From positions 131,618,809 to 131,682,808 of the forward strand of contig OZ023269.1 in NCBI GenBank assembly GCA_964006375.1: DNA of 64,000 bases. The letters run 5' to 3'. The stretch's first letter is position 1, and each line of letters begins with the position of its first letter. The stretch comes from Tillus elongatus. Taxonomy: Eukaryota; Arthropoda; Insecta; Coleoptera; Cleridae. The notes below the pieces were generated by a model. The model was not told where the DNA came from. It searched no databases and saw nothing but the letters and a program-made list of their open reading frames with translations. The position numbers and the translations under genes are program-made. Positions 9,149 through 22,870 of the stretch are shown piece after piece.

Positions 9149-11010
9149 GGTGGTGGACGTGCCGTCACCTAGTTGCAGAACCAAGTAGTATGTTGTCACG
9201 TCAGCTCCAAATAACACAAAGTGTTAAAAAAATAGAGACTGTATACAACTAACTAACAATTTAGTAAATTGTTAGCCCTGGCCCATTTCTACCCTAATAT
9301 AGGGACAAAGTATGTAGATTAGATTAGATTAGATTTTATTGTGAGTGGGCTATTTCAGTCCCTCCACCGCGACCTTAGGTCTATTGTGGCTCACGTCTAA
9401 TTATTTAGATTTCACCCATCAATTCCAGCTCCCTGAGGGAGTTGATCTTTTCTTGAGGGTGAGAGTTTGTTTGGCAGGTGTACTGCCATCTAAGTAAAGT
9501 CGCTTGCCCGTTTCGAAGCTCAAAGAGAGATAACCTCTCTCTGAGTTCGTCTGGACCCGACAGTGTTTGCCTCGAGGCGGTATCATGAAGTCCCGCTCTC
9601 GAGCAGCATCTAATCTCCAGTTGTAATCCACCCCTAGAGATCTCAGCTCCCCTCAGGCTCTTCCAAACCTGACACCTAACAGTGTTAAGACTCAAGGTAA
9701 CATCCCATCGAGTCCCGCTCCCGAGCATTACCCCAGCGAGGCCGTCCGTCCGTTTCGTAGCACACATTATGGGCTCCAAACTCCGGGTGTTTACCACTCA
9801 TCAGAGATCAGAGCGCCCCGGGACGTCTGGACACACGACACACGCCAGGGCTCAATCCAGGGCGGTATCATCTGGAACCCCGCTCCCGAGTAACAACCAA
9901 GCGAGGCCAATTGTCAGTCTCTGAGGCCACAGTGGAGGCGCCAAACTCCGGGTGCATATCACTCTCCAGAGATGTCTGCCTCCCCCCAGCCTCACCTGCA
10001 CCAGACCCCCGCCAGTGTTTCATTGACTCGAGGCGGTATCATGAAGTCCCGCCCTCGAGCAGCATCCAGGCTGGGTCGTTATCCTGTATCGATGCTCACA
10101 GTGTAGGCCCAAGTCTTCAGGTGTAATCCACCCCTAGAGACCCCAGACACCTCCGGGTTCGTCCAGGTTCAACACCTGCCAGCGTTAGCTTAAATTTCAC
10201 CCAACAAATCGAGCTTCCGACAGGAGACGACACCTGCGAGGTGGAACTTTGTTTGACAGATGTACTGCCATCTGAGCGAAGTCGCTTGCCCGTCTCAAAG
10301 CTCAAAGAGAGATAACCTTTCTCCGAGTTCGTCTGGACCAGACATCCGTCAGTGTTTGACTCGGTGCAGTATCATGAAGTCCTGCATCCGAGCAGCATCC
10401 AAGTGAGGTCGTTTGTCCGTTTCGAAGCTCACAGAAGAGGCCTCAACCCTTAGTTTTATTCCACCCTAAAGATCTCAGCTCTCCTCCGGGTTACTCTAGA
10501 CGACTCGACACCCACCAGTGCTAGACTCAAGGCGACATCCCATCGAGCCCCGCTCCCGAGCATCGCACAAGCGAGGCCGTCCGTCTGTTCCGAAGCACAC
10601 AGTGGGGGCCTCAAACTCCGTGTGTTTACCACTCATCAGAGTTGTCAACCCCCTCCGGGTCGTCTAGGCACACGACACCCGCCAGCACTCAACCCAAGGC
10701 GGCACCCATCCGGAACCCCGCTTCCGAGTAACAACCAAGCGCGGGCAACCATCCATTTCTAAGCCCAGAGTGGAGGCCTCAAAGTCCAGGTGTACATCAC
10801 TCCCCAGAGATATCCGCCTCCCTTCAGGCCCACATGGACAAGACCTCCGCCAGTGTTTGATTCCAATTAGTCGCCTTTTACGACAGGCAGGAGTTACCTT
10901 GGGCCTATTCTTTTAGTTAGTCCCCGGACCCACAGGGGACACACACAAAGTATGTAAGGCTAGATGGATTCTCGCAACAATTAGAACCCGTGCCTTCATC
11001 GCCATCTCAT
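9149..11010 (+). repeat. F repeat monomer, split by a 1.63-kb insertion
   Basis: The left part (9149-9316) has cactaagtgggtggtggacg, gttgtcacgtcagctccaa and tatagggacaaagtatgta. The right part (10945-11010) resumes with acaaagtatgtaaggctaga and cgcaacaattagaac. Both match the uninterrupted monomer at 29345-29550. Confidence 0.85.
9317..10944 (-). mobile_element. GC-richer retroelement-like insertion with internal tandem structure
   Basis: This 1.63-kb segment is flanked by a perfect 12-bp duplication acaaagtatgta at 9305-9316 and 10945-10956, inside an F monomer. Read on the minus strand it starts gtgtgtcccctgtgggtcc, contains cctgcctgtcgtaaaaggcg, and ends acaataaaatctaatct with further TAATC units, i.e. 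a pentanucleotide 3' tail. Internally, imperfect units of roughly 165-210 bp (ctcgaggcggtatcatgaag, cgctcccgagca, aactccgggtg) recur, and a larger unit of roughly 785-835 bp is repeated about 1.9 times (9411 onward versus 10196 onward). I see no convincing protein: the ORFs crossing it follow the repeats. The duplication length and tail suggest LINE-mediated insertion of a non-autonomous or internally rearranged element. Confidence 0.75.
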
Positions 11011-11806
11011 AATTGATTTGTATTAAACAGTCCTTGTCTTGAAAACGATTCCTGGCAGTTTCATTTCAATTTAGAACGTAATAGATATGATGTATTGTCT
11101 TAACTAGATGCTGTAATTTTCTGATTACAGTGTTTGTTAAAAAAATTTGCTTGTGTTGGGTGGGTTTTTTTAAAAAAAAAGACGAAAGTACTTTATAAGA
11201 CAATTAATTTATTTTGTTAAAACTGAGACCCATAGTCAATTGACAACATATCGTCGTTTTTCGAGCTTTATACGAGCTTTGATACTTTTCGCCGCAAGGC
11301 TTCGTCAGATTTGGAAAAGAAAATTGCTTGTCATCAATAAAATGCATAAGCCCACCTTGAACAAAATCTACATCGCTTTAGCAGTATCTTAACATTCAAC
11401 AACTTTCAGTTTGCATGTCTTAGAATTTTGAGTTTTTATGCATATCATTTTTAAGTGAATATAAATAGTTATTTTTCAAAAAAAACAATATACTATTAAT
11501 TTGAATGTCGTGTGTTCATCCTCGCATACAATAGCGATTTTATTTCTGCCCTATTTCTTTCTACCTGTTTATTACAGTGCTGCATATTCAGAATATGAAA
11601 ACTCGTACCTAATAGTATACTGTTTTGGATGAGTGCTCAATAAAGGCTGCTAATTGGACATTCTTAAACACAATTAGATATTATTTGCTAGAGACATACG
11701 ATGCAGACAGTTAATATGAAATAAATTCCATATGTCATGGTTAATTTATTGGCTATTAAAATATATTGACATCTAAATTACTATTATTTTATGTAGACAT
11801 CTGACC
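11011..11806. other. A+T-rich DNA, nothing recognised
   Basis: I see no ORF of note, no tRNA-like fold and no tandem array. Runs such as gggtttttttaaaaaaaaa at about 11164 are simple low-complexity sequence. Confidence 0.6.
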
Positions 11807-14008
<2,202 letters not shown>

Positions 14009-14034
14009 AAATAATAATAATAATAATAATAAAA
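14009..14034. repeat. Short (TAA)n tract, 3' flank of the R4/Dong-like element
   Basis: About eight TAA/AAT units, then aaaaataaaaac. It separates two R4-like fragments in the same orientation. Confidence 0.9.
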
Positions 14035-14040
14035 ATAAAA

Positions 14041-14300
14041 ACATATACAGGCAGGAAACATCAACATCAAGCGAGGAATCTTCCAGGGTGATGCGCTTAG
14101 TCCGCTGTGGTTCTGCCTTGCCCTTAAACCCCTGATATCTATCCTAAACAGTCATATGAAGGGGTACCAGCTTGACTCAACTGATGTCGAGTTAAGCTAT
14201 CTATGGTACATGGATGACCTGAAACTGTACGCGGGTCGAAAAGAACACCTTCATATATTGTTGGAATGCGTGGGCAAATTTAGCAAAGATATAGGCTGTA
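14041..14300 (+). pseudogene. Second R4/Dong-like reverse transcriptase fragment
   Basis: It translates as INIKRGIFQGDALSPLWFCL (motif B, intact Gly-Asp), then LWYMDDLKLYAG (motif C), HLHILLECVGKFSKDI and a break. The sequence differs substantially from the element just upstream, so this is a separate family or an older copy, not a duplication. It begins right after the TAA tract and is truncated at both ends. Confidence 0.78.
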
Positions 14301-14489
14301 ACGATTGCGTTTCGTTACTACTTTAAATATTCAAAATGAACCCGTAAGATACTTAATTAATAGCCGACAATCCAATATCTGTAAGGCAATTCATGTTTTG
14401 ATTTCAAAATTTTTTCATTGAAAATTCGCTAAGAAATTCTATATCGTAACACCCGCACTGAATTCCCTATAATATGTGTCGAAAAGCAA

Positions 14490-14634
14490 ATATTAAAAGA
14501 CGTTGCATTTTGTTGAGGATACGTACCAAAATTTAGATTTCCATGTTACCGGAAAAAAAGGCTATAAAAATATTTGGTGCCAGATCATTTCTATGAAAAT
14601 TCACTACCCTAACGCACTTGCTGCGCCCAGACTT
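14490..14634 (+). repeat. T repeat, copy 3 (right end only)
   Basis: It has the taccaaaatttagat block and ends in the hairpin motif aaaattcactaccctaacgc followed by acttgctgcgcccagac (14597-14632). Confidence 0.65.
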
Positions 14635-15215
14635 TTGGAAAAAGGGTAGGGATCTTTAACGTGCTCAGAATTAAATGTTGAAAAAGTATGTAATATAAAA
14701 TTACTATTTTTCGTGTGTGTTCGGTTAAAAGAGATTTTGTTATCATTCATTACAAGTTTTCAGCTTTAGTTTTCTTTTGCTTTTAAACTGGCTGGCAGTG
14801 AAAATGTCTACTAAAATTATGCATTTCCTTTTTGGTTCTATTTTTACTGCTTTCGCTAAATTAAACTTTAGTCATAGTGAGTATTCAACTCCATTCTGTC
14901 ATAAGTTATTCATAGAATGGCTACTGGTTAGCTGTTGTCGCAGCGTATTGATTTTTACTAGTCTGTATTTATATTAAGTCGTTTTGGATTTTTGCCCGCA
15001 TATGGAAACCAAATACATTGTTAATCAAATTTAAAAACATTTATCACTATAATTTTTCCACTGTTTCAATTGAAAATTTATTAATAAAATAAGAAAAATA
15101 CAAGTTTTTCTTTACGTAGTTTTTATATCTAATTCTATGCCAAAATTCAATAAAAACCCTGAATTTGTTAATACTAGAAACGGATTCTTTTAAGTAAAAG
15201 CAATTTGACGTATAC
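14635..15215. other. A+T-rich DNA, nothing recognised
   Basis: One 66-codon reading frame (14777-14977) has no recognisable motif and ordinary A+T-rich composition, so I do not call it a gene. At about 15219-15240 the string cagtgtgtcccaagctggat looks like a mariner-type terminus, but I find no partner. Confidence 0.55.
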
Positions 15216-15261
15216 AGTGTGTCCCAAGCTGGATGGGAATGAATTTTTTTTTTTAAATTTC

Positions 15262-15451
15262 AACAACACACCACGGGGGCTTACAGCCTAAATACTATCG
15301 TACCGTGGGTGTTGACAATGAGGAAAGAGGCAACTTGTTAATTTTGGACTTGAAGGTTTGGAGGTTCGGAGGAGAAGGAAAAACATGTGCCGGCAAGGAA
15401 TTCCACAACTTGAAAGTCTCAGGGACAAAAGAGCGGGCATAACAAGATGTT
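15262..15451 (-). mobile_element. LINE family L, copy 3: solo 3' end
   Basis: 190 bp of family L 3' end on the minus strand. It starts at the tail (tttaaatttcaacaacacacc) and includes the stop-proximal NSLPAHV-type codons, then breaks off at gatgttc, after which sequence is unrelated. Confidence 0.85.
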
Positions 15452-15469
15452 CCTCAAGCCTCAAGTATT

Positions 15470-15720
15470 AAAAGCTTCTTTGGTTTACTATGCATCCTAC
15501 CCACCTCCTTTGCTCTCTTTGTATGTTCACTCCACTGTACATCAATATGTGACCACCCAATGAAACCACGCATCTGCCCTTTCTTTTCTCGTCTCCGTTA
15601 TCCCCCATAACGTCTAGATCAACTTTCCCACATTCATCTTTTAATTAATATTTTTTACCTGTTAGACTTCTGACGTTCCATGTTCCTGGCATCCAAACCT
15701 CTCATTTCGCCCAACTACAT
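15470..15720 (-). pseudogene. RTE-like LINE (family R) endonuclease fragment
   Basis: The minus-strand reading, with frame changes, gives GTSEV-like and DVMGDNGDEKRKGRCVVSLG, then GVNIQREQRRWVGC. This resembles the N-terminal part of the apurinic-endonuclease-like domain (GTWNVRS...LGITETR) of RTE-like LINEs, which nicks target DNA. Catalytic residues are not verifiable. Confidence 0.5.
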
Positions 15721-15769
15721 CATTTGAATCCGTTGCTTTATTTCCATTTACCTTTTTCTTTGCCAGATC

Positions 15770-17312
15770 GTCTTCATAATAATAACCACATCAAAAACAA
15801 AGTCCTCTTAAGCTCCAACGGCGGCAAACCCTTATGGACTCTTGCTAAATCTATTGGGAATAATTTCTGCAAGAGCACGTTCCCACCTCTTGTCTCAACC
15901 CATCCCCAAGAAAGGATGCAAAGCGCTTCCTAGCAACTACAGGCCCATTTCTCTCCTTTCAGTCTCTAAAGTAATAGAAAAGTATATAAACACCGAATTA
16001 CTAAAATTTCTTGAAAAACACATTCTAATCCACGACAAGCAGTATGGATTCCGTCAGCGCAGACCGACTGCCGACCTCCTTTGCTTTGTCACCCATTCTT
16101 GGAACAAGTCTATGGAACAACACGGTGAATCGCAGATTATTGCTCTAGACATATCCAAAGCATTCGACTAGGTCTGGCACGCAGCGCTGCTCAATAAACT
16201 TCCGACCTTTGGCCTGCCACCAAAACTTTGTACCTGGACAGCAAATTTCCTCTCCAACAGGAGCATATCTGTTGTTGTGGATGGCCATTCCTCTAAACTG
16301 TATCCAATTAATGCAGGAGTTCCTCAAGGTTCAGCTTTAGCCACTACTTTGTTTCTTCTCTACATCAATGACCTCCTCTCTAGCACATCCAACCCAGTTC
16401 ACAGTTACGCCGACGACAGCACTCTCCACTCAAATATACAATATTCTAAGCTTGTCTCTTTAGCCCAATTAGATGAGGATCGCAGACTCATGGAGGGTTC
16501 TGTCTCCGTGGATCTCCAAAAAATATTAGACTGGGGAAGTAGAAATCTTGTACAATTCAACCCCACCAAAACTAAGTCTTGCTTTTTTTCTCACAAGAGA
16601 TACACCAGCCCTAGATCCATCACAATGAACAACCAAGTTATTCAAAGTAATGAGTCCTTTTCTCTTGTTGGCATTTATGTGGATCGAAATCTTAATTAGC
16701 ACCAACATGTCACATCAATTGCAGAAGCGGCCGATAAGTAATTAGGTTTCCTCTTTGGGGCTCGCAAATACTTTTCACCAGCTAATCTCTATACCTTATA
16801 TACTTCACATATAAGGCCAAACCTCGAATACTGCTCCCACATCTGGGGTGCCGCTGCCGCTTCTACACTCGCTATCCTGGACTCCATTCAAAAGAGAGCT
16901 ATACGTCTCATAGGTGACCCTACCCTCACCCAAAGGCTGCCATCCCTTGCCCACCGACGTGCCGTTGGTGACCTATCTCTCTTTTATAGATATCTGCACG
17001 GGCACTGCTCAGAGGAGCTTTCTTCCATAGTTCCCCCACATGCTGCCCCCAACAGATCTACCAGGGGAACAGAGCGAATGCACCCTTGTACTGTCCAGGT
17101 CACCAGTCATAGAACATCTTGTTATGCCCGCTCTTTTGTCCCGAGGACCTCCAAGTTTTGGAATTCCTTGCCGGCACATGTTTTTCCTTCTCCTCCGAAC
17201 CTCCAAACCTTCAAGTCCAGAATTAACAAGCTGCCTCTTTCCTCCTTGTCAACACCCACGGTACGATAGTATTTAGGCTGTAAGCCCTCGTGGTGTGTTG
17301 TTGAAATTAAAA
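15770..17312 (+). mobile_element. LINE family L, copy 4: near-complete RT to 3' end
   Basis: This is one of the longest family L copies. A pre-RT block reads GGKPLWTLAKSIGNNFCK then FPPL, followed by an internal deletion and frameshift into PKKGCKALPSNYRPISLLS. Motif A is ALDISKAFD followed by a stop at about 16169. Motif B is AGVPQGSALATTLF, motif C is YADDSTLHSN, and the C-terminal region runs from ARKYFSPANLYTLYTS to FVPRTSKFWNSLPAHVF. Further stops fall after VDRNLN (16697) and AADK. The 3' tail is gttgttgaaattaaaaaaaa. There is no RNase H domain. The group is CR1/Jockey-like. The element is dead but retains all RT core motifs. Confidence 0.88.
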
Positions 17313-18645
17313 AAAATCTATATATCCTACAGTTTTTCGCCTGTCTAGTTTTTTATTTTTCTAGTTTTTCTGTTATTTTGCGAATTACGGATCGATATTG
17401 CACTTTTCGCCTTTTGTTAAGAAACACAAAATACGTGTGATACTGGCTGCCAAATAAAAATTAACCATTAATGAGTCTGAAATTTAGTTTGGTGTTGTTT
17501 GACATATGACAGGACACGACGGTAATGCCAACTTCCCTCAGCAACGCCACCTGTTTTCAAACACGGTTACTTTTGATCGGTCCTCGTAGTTAGTTTTTGA
17601 AAATAAATAGTGAAATAAACAAAGCACATAGAAACATTACACTTAGTATTAGTGGGACACTTTTTGTATTTCTTAATAAAAACGTGGTATACTTCCAATC
17701 TTAGAAACTGTTAATTGTGAATAATTTCTTGTATCAAGATTCACATGAAAATCGTCGTTTTGTCTTGGGTAATTACACCTTATGCTAAAATTTCACTCAA
17801 TTAACATTCTGAGTGATATTTTCTAATAATAAAGCAATGTAATTTCCACAGCGCATCAAGGAAACCATCCTCCATGTCTGTTTTTATCAGTTAAAACATA
17901 TAAATCAAGAAAGCTAGCGGAATCAGAAGGCACATGTGCATACTAACGTTTCTTGTTACCCACATACATATTATTCTGTTACGCTCTTGTGTAATATTTC
18001 CTTGAAAAACACTCTATGAAATGTGTGGGTCGTTCCATAACCAGCTTTTGATCTGATCTTTATTTCCCACATTTACCACTAATTTAGTTCTCTTGTCCGA
18101 GTCAACTTCTTCTAACTGTCTACAAGTTAAATATGGCAAAGTCTCGACATTTCCTGATTTTTCTGCCGTTTTTCGCATTCTGAAGTCGTTAGCGATGTAA
18201 ATTCATGTTCTGAGATGGCGCCTTAATGTTGTTATTTCTTGTTTTGGCCCCTTGAATGTTTCCACAAGCGAAAAATTATATTAAAGTACTTTAAACTATG
18301 TCTTTGAGAATTATACCAGCAAAGAGATGGAAATCCGTTTGAAGATTTCTGTTTGATGATTTTGTGGGTGGAAACAGGAAATGTAAAATATTAGGATTTA
18401 TCTTGAAACCCACAACATAAAGCGAAATAAAAATATAACGGGGATTTGTAAATCTAAAGGTATGTTTGTTCACAATTTAGAGACCAAAATCACTTTGACT
18501 AAAATGAAACTGAAGGAAAAATATTTATTTTTATTTTGATTATCCTCCTCTGTAAATACATGTTGTTTAAAATTCGAAAAGTAGAAATCGTTTTAATTTG
18601 GTACATTTAATTCTTTCTACCTGCTGGATATGAACATTTAAATTT
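17313..18645. other. A+T-rich DNA, nothing recognised
   Basis: No ORF over 60 codons with recognisable content, no tRNA-like fold and no tandem repeat. This is one of the longest featureless stretches in the window. Confidence 0.6.
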
Positions 18646-18651
18646 TTTGAC

Positions 18652-18690
18652 GCAAGTGCGTTACATTAGCGAATTTTCAATGATATATAA
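18652..18690 (-). repeat. T-type hairpin terminal motif (reverse orientation)
   Basis: It reads gacgcaagtgcgttacatta then gcgaattttc. Most members contain ACGCA-GCAAG-TGCGT, an inverted repeat with a 5-bp stem; here the loop is shortened. Confidence 0.6.
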
Positions 18691-18717
18691 TTTACGCGTT
18701 TTTTACCAAATTTATAC

Positions 18718-19050
18718 ATACATAAATAGTATTGCATCAAATGGGATTATGCAAAAATATTTTGGCATTTAGATTTGACATTTGATGGGGTTAAAGTATA
18801 GATACATAAATACCCATATTTTGATATGAGTTTCATTTGTTTTTTGCGAATAGTGTTTCTCAAACGCCGCCCTGTTGAATGTTTCAATTGGAAAACTAGC
18901 TTTTATTTGGTGTCATTCCACAGGTAATTGATTTAAAAATGCAATACGGTATATCATAAGGTCGCTTGTTCCAAAATAACAGAAAATTTAAAAAAATTAT
19001 ACCAATACTTCAAGTGAACAGAACAAATTTTGAAAATTCATTTACTTAAT
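18718..19050 (+). repeat. U repeat, left flank of LINE L copy 5
   Basis: A 333-bp segment from atacataaatagtattg to catttacttaat that recurs at 20642-20977 on the other side of the LINE at roughly 90% or better identity by eye. A third, shorter copy lies at 32703-32835. Confidence 0.85.
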
Positions 19051-20641
19051 AATTTTTTTTCAACAAGACACCACGAGGGCATACAGCCTAAATACTATCT
19101 ACCGTGGGTGTCGACAAGGAGGAAAGAGGCAACTTGTTAATTCTGGACTTGAAGGTTTGGAGGTTCGGAGGAGAAGGAAAAACATGTGCCGGCAAGGAAT
19201 TCCACAACTTGGAAGTCCTCGGGACAAAAGAGCGGACATAACAAGATGTTCTATGTCTGGTGACCTGGACAGTAAAAGGGTACATTCGATCTGTTCCCCT
19301 GGTAGATCTGTTGGGGGCAGCAGGTGGAGGAACTATGGAAGAAAGCTCCTCCGAGCAGTGCCCGTGCAGATGTCTATAAGAAGAGAGGTCACCAACAGCA
19401 CGTCGGTGGGAAAGGGATGGCAGCCTTTGGGTAACGGTAGGGTCACCGATGAGACGTCTGAATGGAGTCCAGGATAGCGAGTGTAGAAGCGGTAGCGGCA
19501 CCCCAGATGTGGGAGCAGTATTCGAGGTTTGGTCTTATTTGTGAAGTATATAAGATATAGAGATTAGCTGGTGAAAATTATTTGCGAGCCCGGAAGAGGA
19601 AACCTAATTTCTTAGCCGCTTCTGCAATTGGTGTGACATGTTGGTGCCAATTGAGATTTAGATCCACAGAAATGCCAACAAGTGAAAAGGACTCACTACT
19701 TTGAACAACTTGGTTGTTCATTGTGATGAGTCTAGGGCTGGTGTATCTCTTATGAGATAGAAAGCAAGACCAAGATTTGGTGGAGTTGAATTGTACAAGA
19801 TTTCTACTTCCCTAGTCTAATATCTTTTGGAGATCCACAGAGACAGAACCCTCCATGAGTCTGCGATCCTCATCTGATTGGGCTAAAGATACAGGCGTAA
19901 AATATTGTATATTTGAGTGAAGGGTGCTGTCATCCGCGTAACTGTGAACTGAGTTGGATGTGCTAGAGATGAGGTCATTGATGTGGAGAAGAAACAAAGT
20001 AGGGGCTAAAGCTGAACCTTGAGGGACTCCTGCATTAATTGGATACAGTTTAGAGGAATGGCCATCCACGACAACAGAAATGCTCCGGTTGGAGAGGAAA
20101 TTTGCTGTCCAGGTATAGAGTTTTGGTGGTAGGCCATAGGCCGGAAGTTTATTAAGCAGCGCTGCGTGCCAGACCTGGTCGAATGCTTTGAATATCTCCA
20201 GAGCGACAATCTGGAATTCACCGTGTAGTTCCATAGACTTGTTCCAAGAATGGGTCACAAAGGAAAGGAGGTCGGCAGTTGATCTGCGCTGACGGAATCC
20301 ATACTGCCTGTCGTGGATTAGACTGTGTTTTTCAAGAAATTTTAGTAATTCGGTGTTTATATACTTTTCCATCACTTTAGAGACGACTGAAAGGAGAGAA
20401 ATAGGCCTGTAGTTGCTAGGAAGCGCTTTGGATACTTTCTTGGGGACGGCTTGTACTCGAGCAGTTTTCCAGTTACTAGGGAATATGCCTCTATTGTAAG
20501 ATGTCTGAAACAGACGAGTCAGGACAGGAGCAAGTTCTGGTGCGCATTTTTTGAGAACAATTACTGGGATCTCGTCAAGGCCAGAGGCTTTCCTTGTATT
20601 AAGAGAAGAGCATCTTTCGTACCTTTTTAGTTTTGAAAATG
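19051..20641 (-). mobile_element. LINE family L, copy 5, bounded by a 335-bp direct repeat
   Basis: Read on the minus strand, the 5' end (near 20641) encodes RKASGLD and VLKKCAPELAPVLTRLF, then NYRPISLLS, a long open stretch 20375-19812 with YGFRQRRSTADLL, motif A ALEIFKAFDQVW (normally ALDISKAFD), motif B AGVPQGSALAPTLF, motif C YADDSTLHSN, then a TGG-to-TAG stop after KILD. The C-terminal part (19501-19088) has a deletion in the RAIRLIGD block and ends FVPRTSKLWNSLPAHVF. The 3' tail at 19051-19062 is A-rich. The truncated 5' end and the 3' tail each abut a U repeat copy exactly. Confidence 0.88.
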
Positions 20642-20977
20642 ATACATAAATAGTATTGTATCAAATAGGATTATGCAAACATGTTTTGGCATTTAGATTT
20701 CGACATTTGGTGGGGTTAAAGTATAGATACATAAATACCCATATTTTGATATGAGTTTCATTTGTTTTTTGCGAATGTTGTTTGTCAAACGCCGCCCTTT
20801 TGCATGTTTCAATTGGTAACCTAGCTTTTATTTGGTGTCATTTCACAGGTAATAGATTTAAAATGCAATACGCTATACCATAAGGTCGCTTGTTCCAAAA
20901 TAACAGAGAAAATAAATAAAAAATTACTCCAATACTTCAAGTGAATAGAACAAATTTTGAAAATTCATTTACTTAAT
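20642..20977 (+). repeat. U repeat, right flank of LINE L copy 5
   Basis: It matches 18718-19050 from atacataaatagtattg through gaaaattcatttacttaat. Beyond 20977 the sequences diverge, because the left copy meets the LINE tail there. Confidence 0.85.
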
Positions 20978-21174
20978 TGAAGAAAATCACAATAATTTTT
21001 ACTTATACCAATTTATTTGCGTCCAAAATTATACAACGTGTCTTAGAAGAAAGCTATGTTTGTGTTTGCATCTACGCAATTTTGTGGAACATTCTTCTTT
21101 AAAATTCCTTCTATCAGCCATTTAACGTAATGCCACTTTTGGAATTTTTTCTACGAAAATTGGCTAAAAATTAT

Positions 21175-21545
21175 AGACTATTAAACCATAAATTCTGTAA
21201 CTAAAGCTACTGCTCAAATTGTTGGCCATTCACGTCTTGGCAATATATAAGTCTATTAACAAAAGCGCTCAATGCATTCTGCAGCTACACCGGAGAATTT
21301 TTTGCGATCGCACTTCTAATTCGAGCTTCTAGTTCATCCAATATTGTTCGCCTATTACAATACACAACAATTTTCAAGTATATTCAACAGAAAGACACCA
21401 TGGCAATCATGTCTGGAGACCTAGGAGGTCATTCGATCGGAGCCTTCTGTCCAATCCTCTGTCAATTAAAGATAAACGAACTTGCTGACAGAAATGGGGT
21501 GGAGCACCATCTAGGTACAACGCTTGTGGATTTATTGGATTTGGT
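21175..21545 (-). pseudogene. ITm-4: Tc1/mariner-type transposase C-terminal relic
   Basis: Minus-strand fragments in shifting frames show the DGAPPHFCQQVR block (second catalytic Asp region), RSPDM with the third Asp region destroyed, and VVYCNRRTILDELEARIRSA then LSAFVNRLIYCQDVNGQQFE before a stop. These match the C-terminal half of the transposase at 25387-26491. The N-terminal half, first catalytic Asp and terminal repeats are not found. An inactive relic. Confidence 0.72.
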
Positions 21546-21594
21546 TTAATCTTTGTTATTTTTGGTACAATTTGATTTTGTAATAGTTTCAGAT

Positions 21595-21900
21595 GTTAAT
21601 GTTATTTTGATGAAATTTGGTGGATATCTTGCCCTAGGAAAGACCTTACTACGTACCAAAATTAAACTTTCTAAGTTTATAGAAAACTGAGTTATTTCAA
21701 TTTGAAACATTTAATAAAAATTCACTACCATAACGCACTTGCTGCGTCCAGAGTTTTTATAATATAAAGCTGTGTACCACATATTGTTGCCATAACTTTG
21801 TTATTTGCGAAGATACAAGCCATTTTCGAAAGAAAATTCAAAATTTTTCCAGAAAAACTGGTTCGATTTTCCTGGCTAACGAAGTTTCGGTGTGATACAT

Positions 21901-21975
<75 letters not shown>

Positions 21976-22095
21976 TGAAACTGACCCCGGATATATGTTC
22001 TAGGGGGCTTAGTTCGCATTCATTTCAAGAAATTTTTTCAAAATTCAAAGGTCGCGATCTCCTAATTGGTGATTTTTTTTACGAAAATTTACTAA
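21595..22095. repeat. T repeat, copy 4: two abutting fragments in opposite orientation
   Basis: 21595-21757 (+) is a right end closing with ttcactaccataacgcactt and gctgcgtccaga. 21765-22095 (-) carries the ctaacgaagtttcggtgtgatac block, a (TA)n core (21906-21972), then the reverse complement of the left block (ctgaccccggatatatgttc, ctccta). Confidence 0.7.
21906..21972. repeat. (TA)n microsatellite
   Basis: About 33 TA units in the T repeat core. Confidence 0.97.
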
Positions 22096-22119
22096 AAACC
22101 AACCTCTACCTATAAAAAT

Positions 22120-22870
22120 TGCTAATTCCCACAGGGGTCTAGGCACTTAATGGGTTGCTTATCACTTCCATTTAATTTTTCGGCTACAATCATAGTTAAA
22201 TTAAATTAATTAACATAACATTCGATTTTTTTAGTTGTCATACATTTTTTTTGCAAACCCCCTATCAAAATATCCTTTCCATAGTCAAATTCCTACGTGG
22301 GTTGAAAGTTATTAAACAGGTTTCAGATAAAAGGAACTGCTGAAGTGTCCAAGACAGGCATATTTCACATCTAATTTTTAAAGTGCTGTGAAATCAAATT
22401 TCTGAATTGCTTTTGGCTGGCACGTGGATTTTCTCATTTTGGAAATAACACGATGCCATATGCTCTCTCAGAATCTGACACGTGGTGTAACATCTTTAAT
22501 AAAAGTGATTCACCGAGAGCCGATTAGCTTGCCTCTCACGTAAAACTCATAGCATTATTAAAGTCGGCCGGAATATTAACTATATAGGCCTATATATTGT
22601 TCTGGCCTCGCTAATTTTCGTTGCTATATATGAGACCATGACAAAACCACGCTTTCGAAAAAATAATGATGCCATACACTAATAAGCTTTTAAGTAAAAT
22701 ATTTGTTTTGTTAAGTGCGAATGATATACGGGGGTGAGCTCAATAATTATTTTTCTTTAAATTTATTTACATATTCATTTCAAGACAAGGATTAAGCCCA
22801 ATTGCGTGGATGGTAGACAAGTTCAGCCATAAAACCTAATTTGCTAAAACTAAATGACGTTCGGAACCTG
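22120..22870. other. A+T-rich DNA, nothing recognised
   Basis: Scattered stops in all frames; no tandem repeat or recognised element. Confidence 0.6.

Noticed and set aside
9405..10305. Several reading frames of 60-130 codons in the GC-richer region
   Set aside because: They follow the internal tandem repeats, exist on both strands, and show no domain; the segment is a mobile insertion.
15214..15240. Mariner-like terminus cagtgtgtcccaagctggat
   Set aside because: No inverted partner and no transposase nearby, so it is not called an element.
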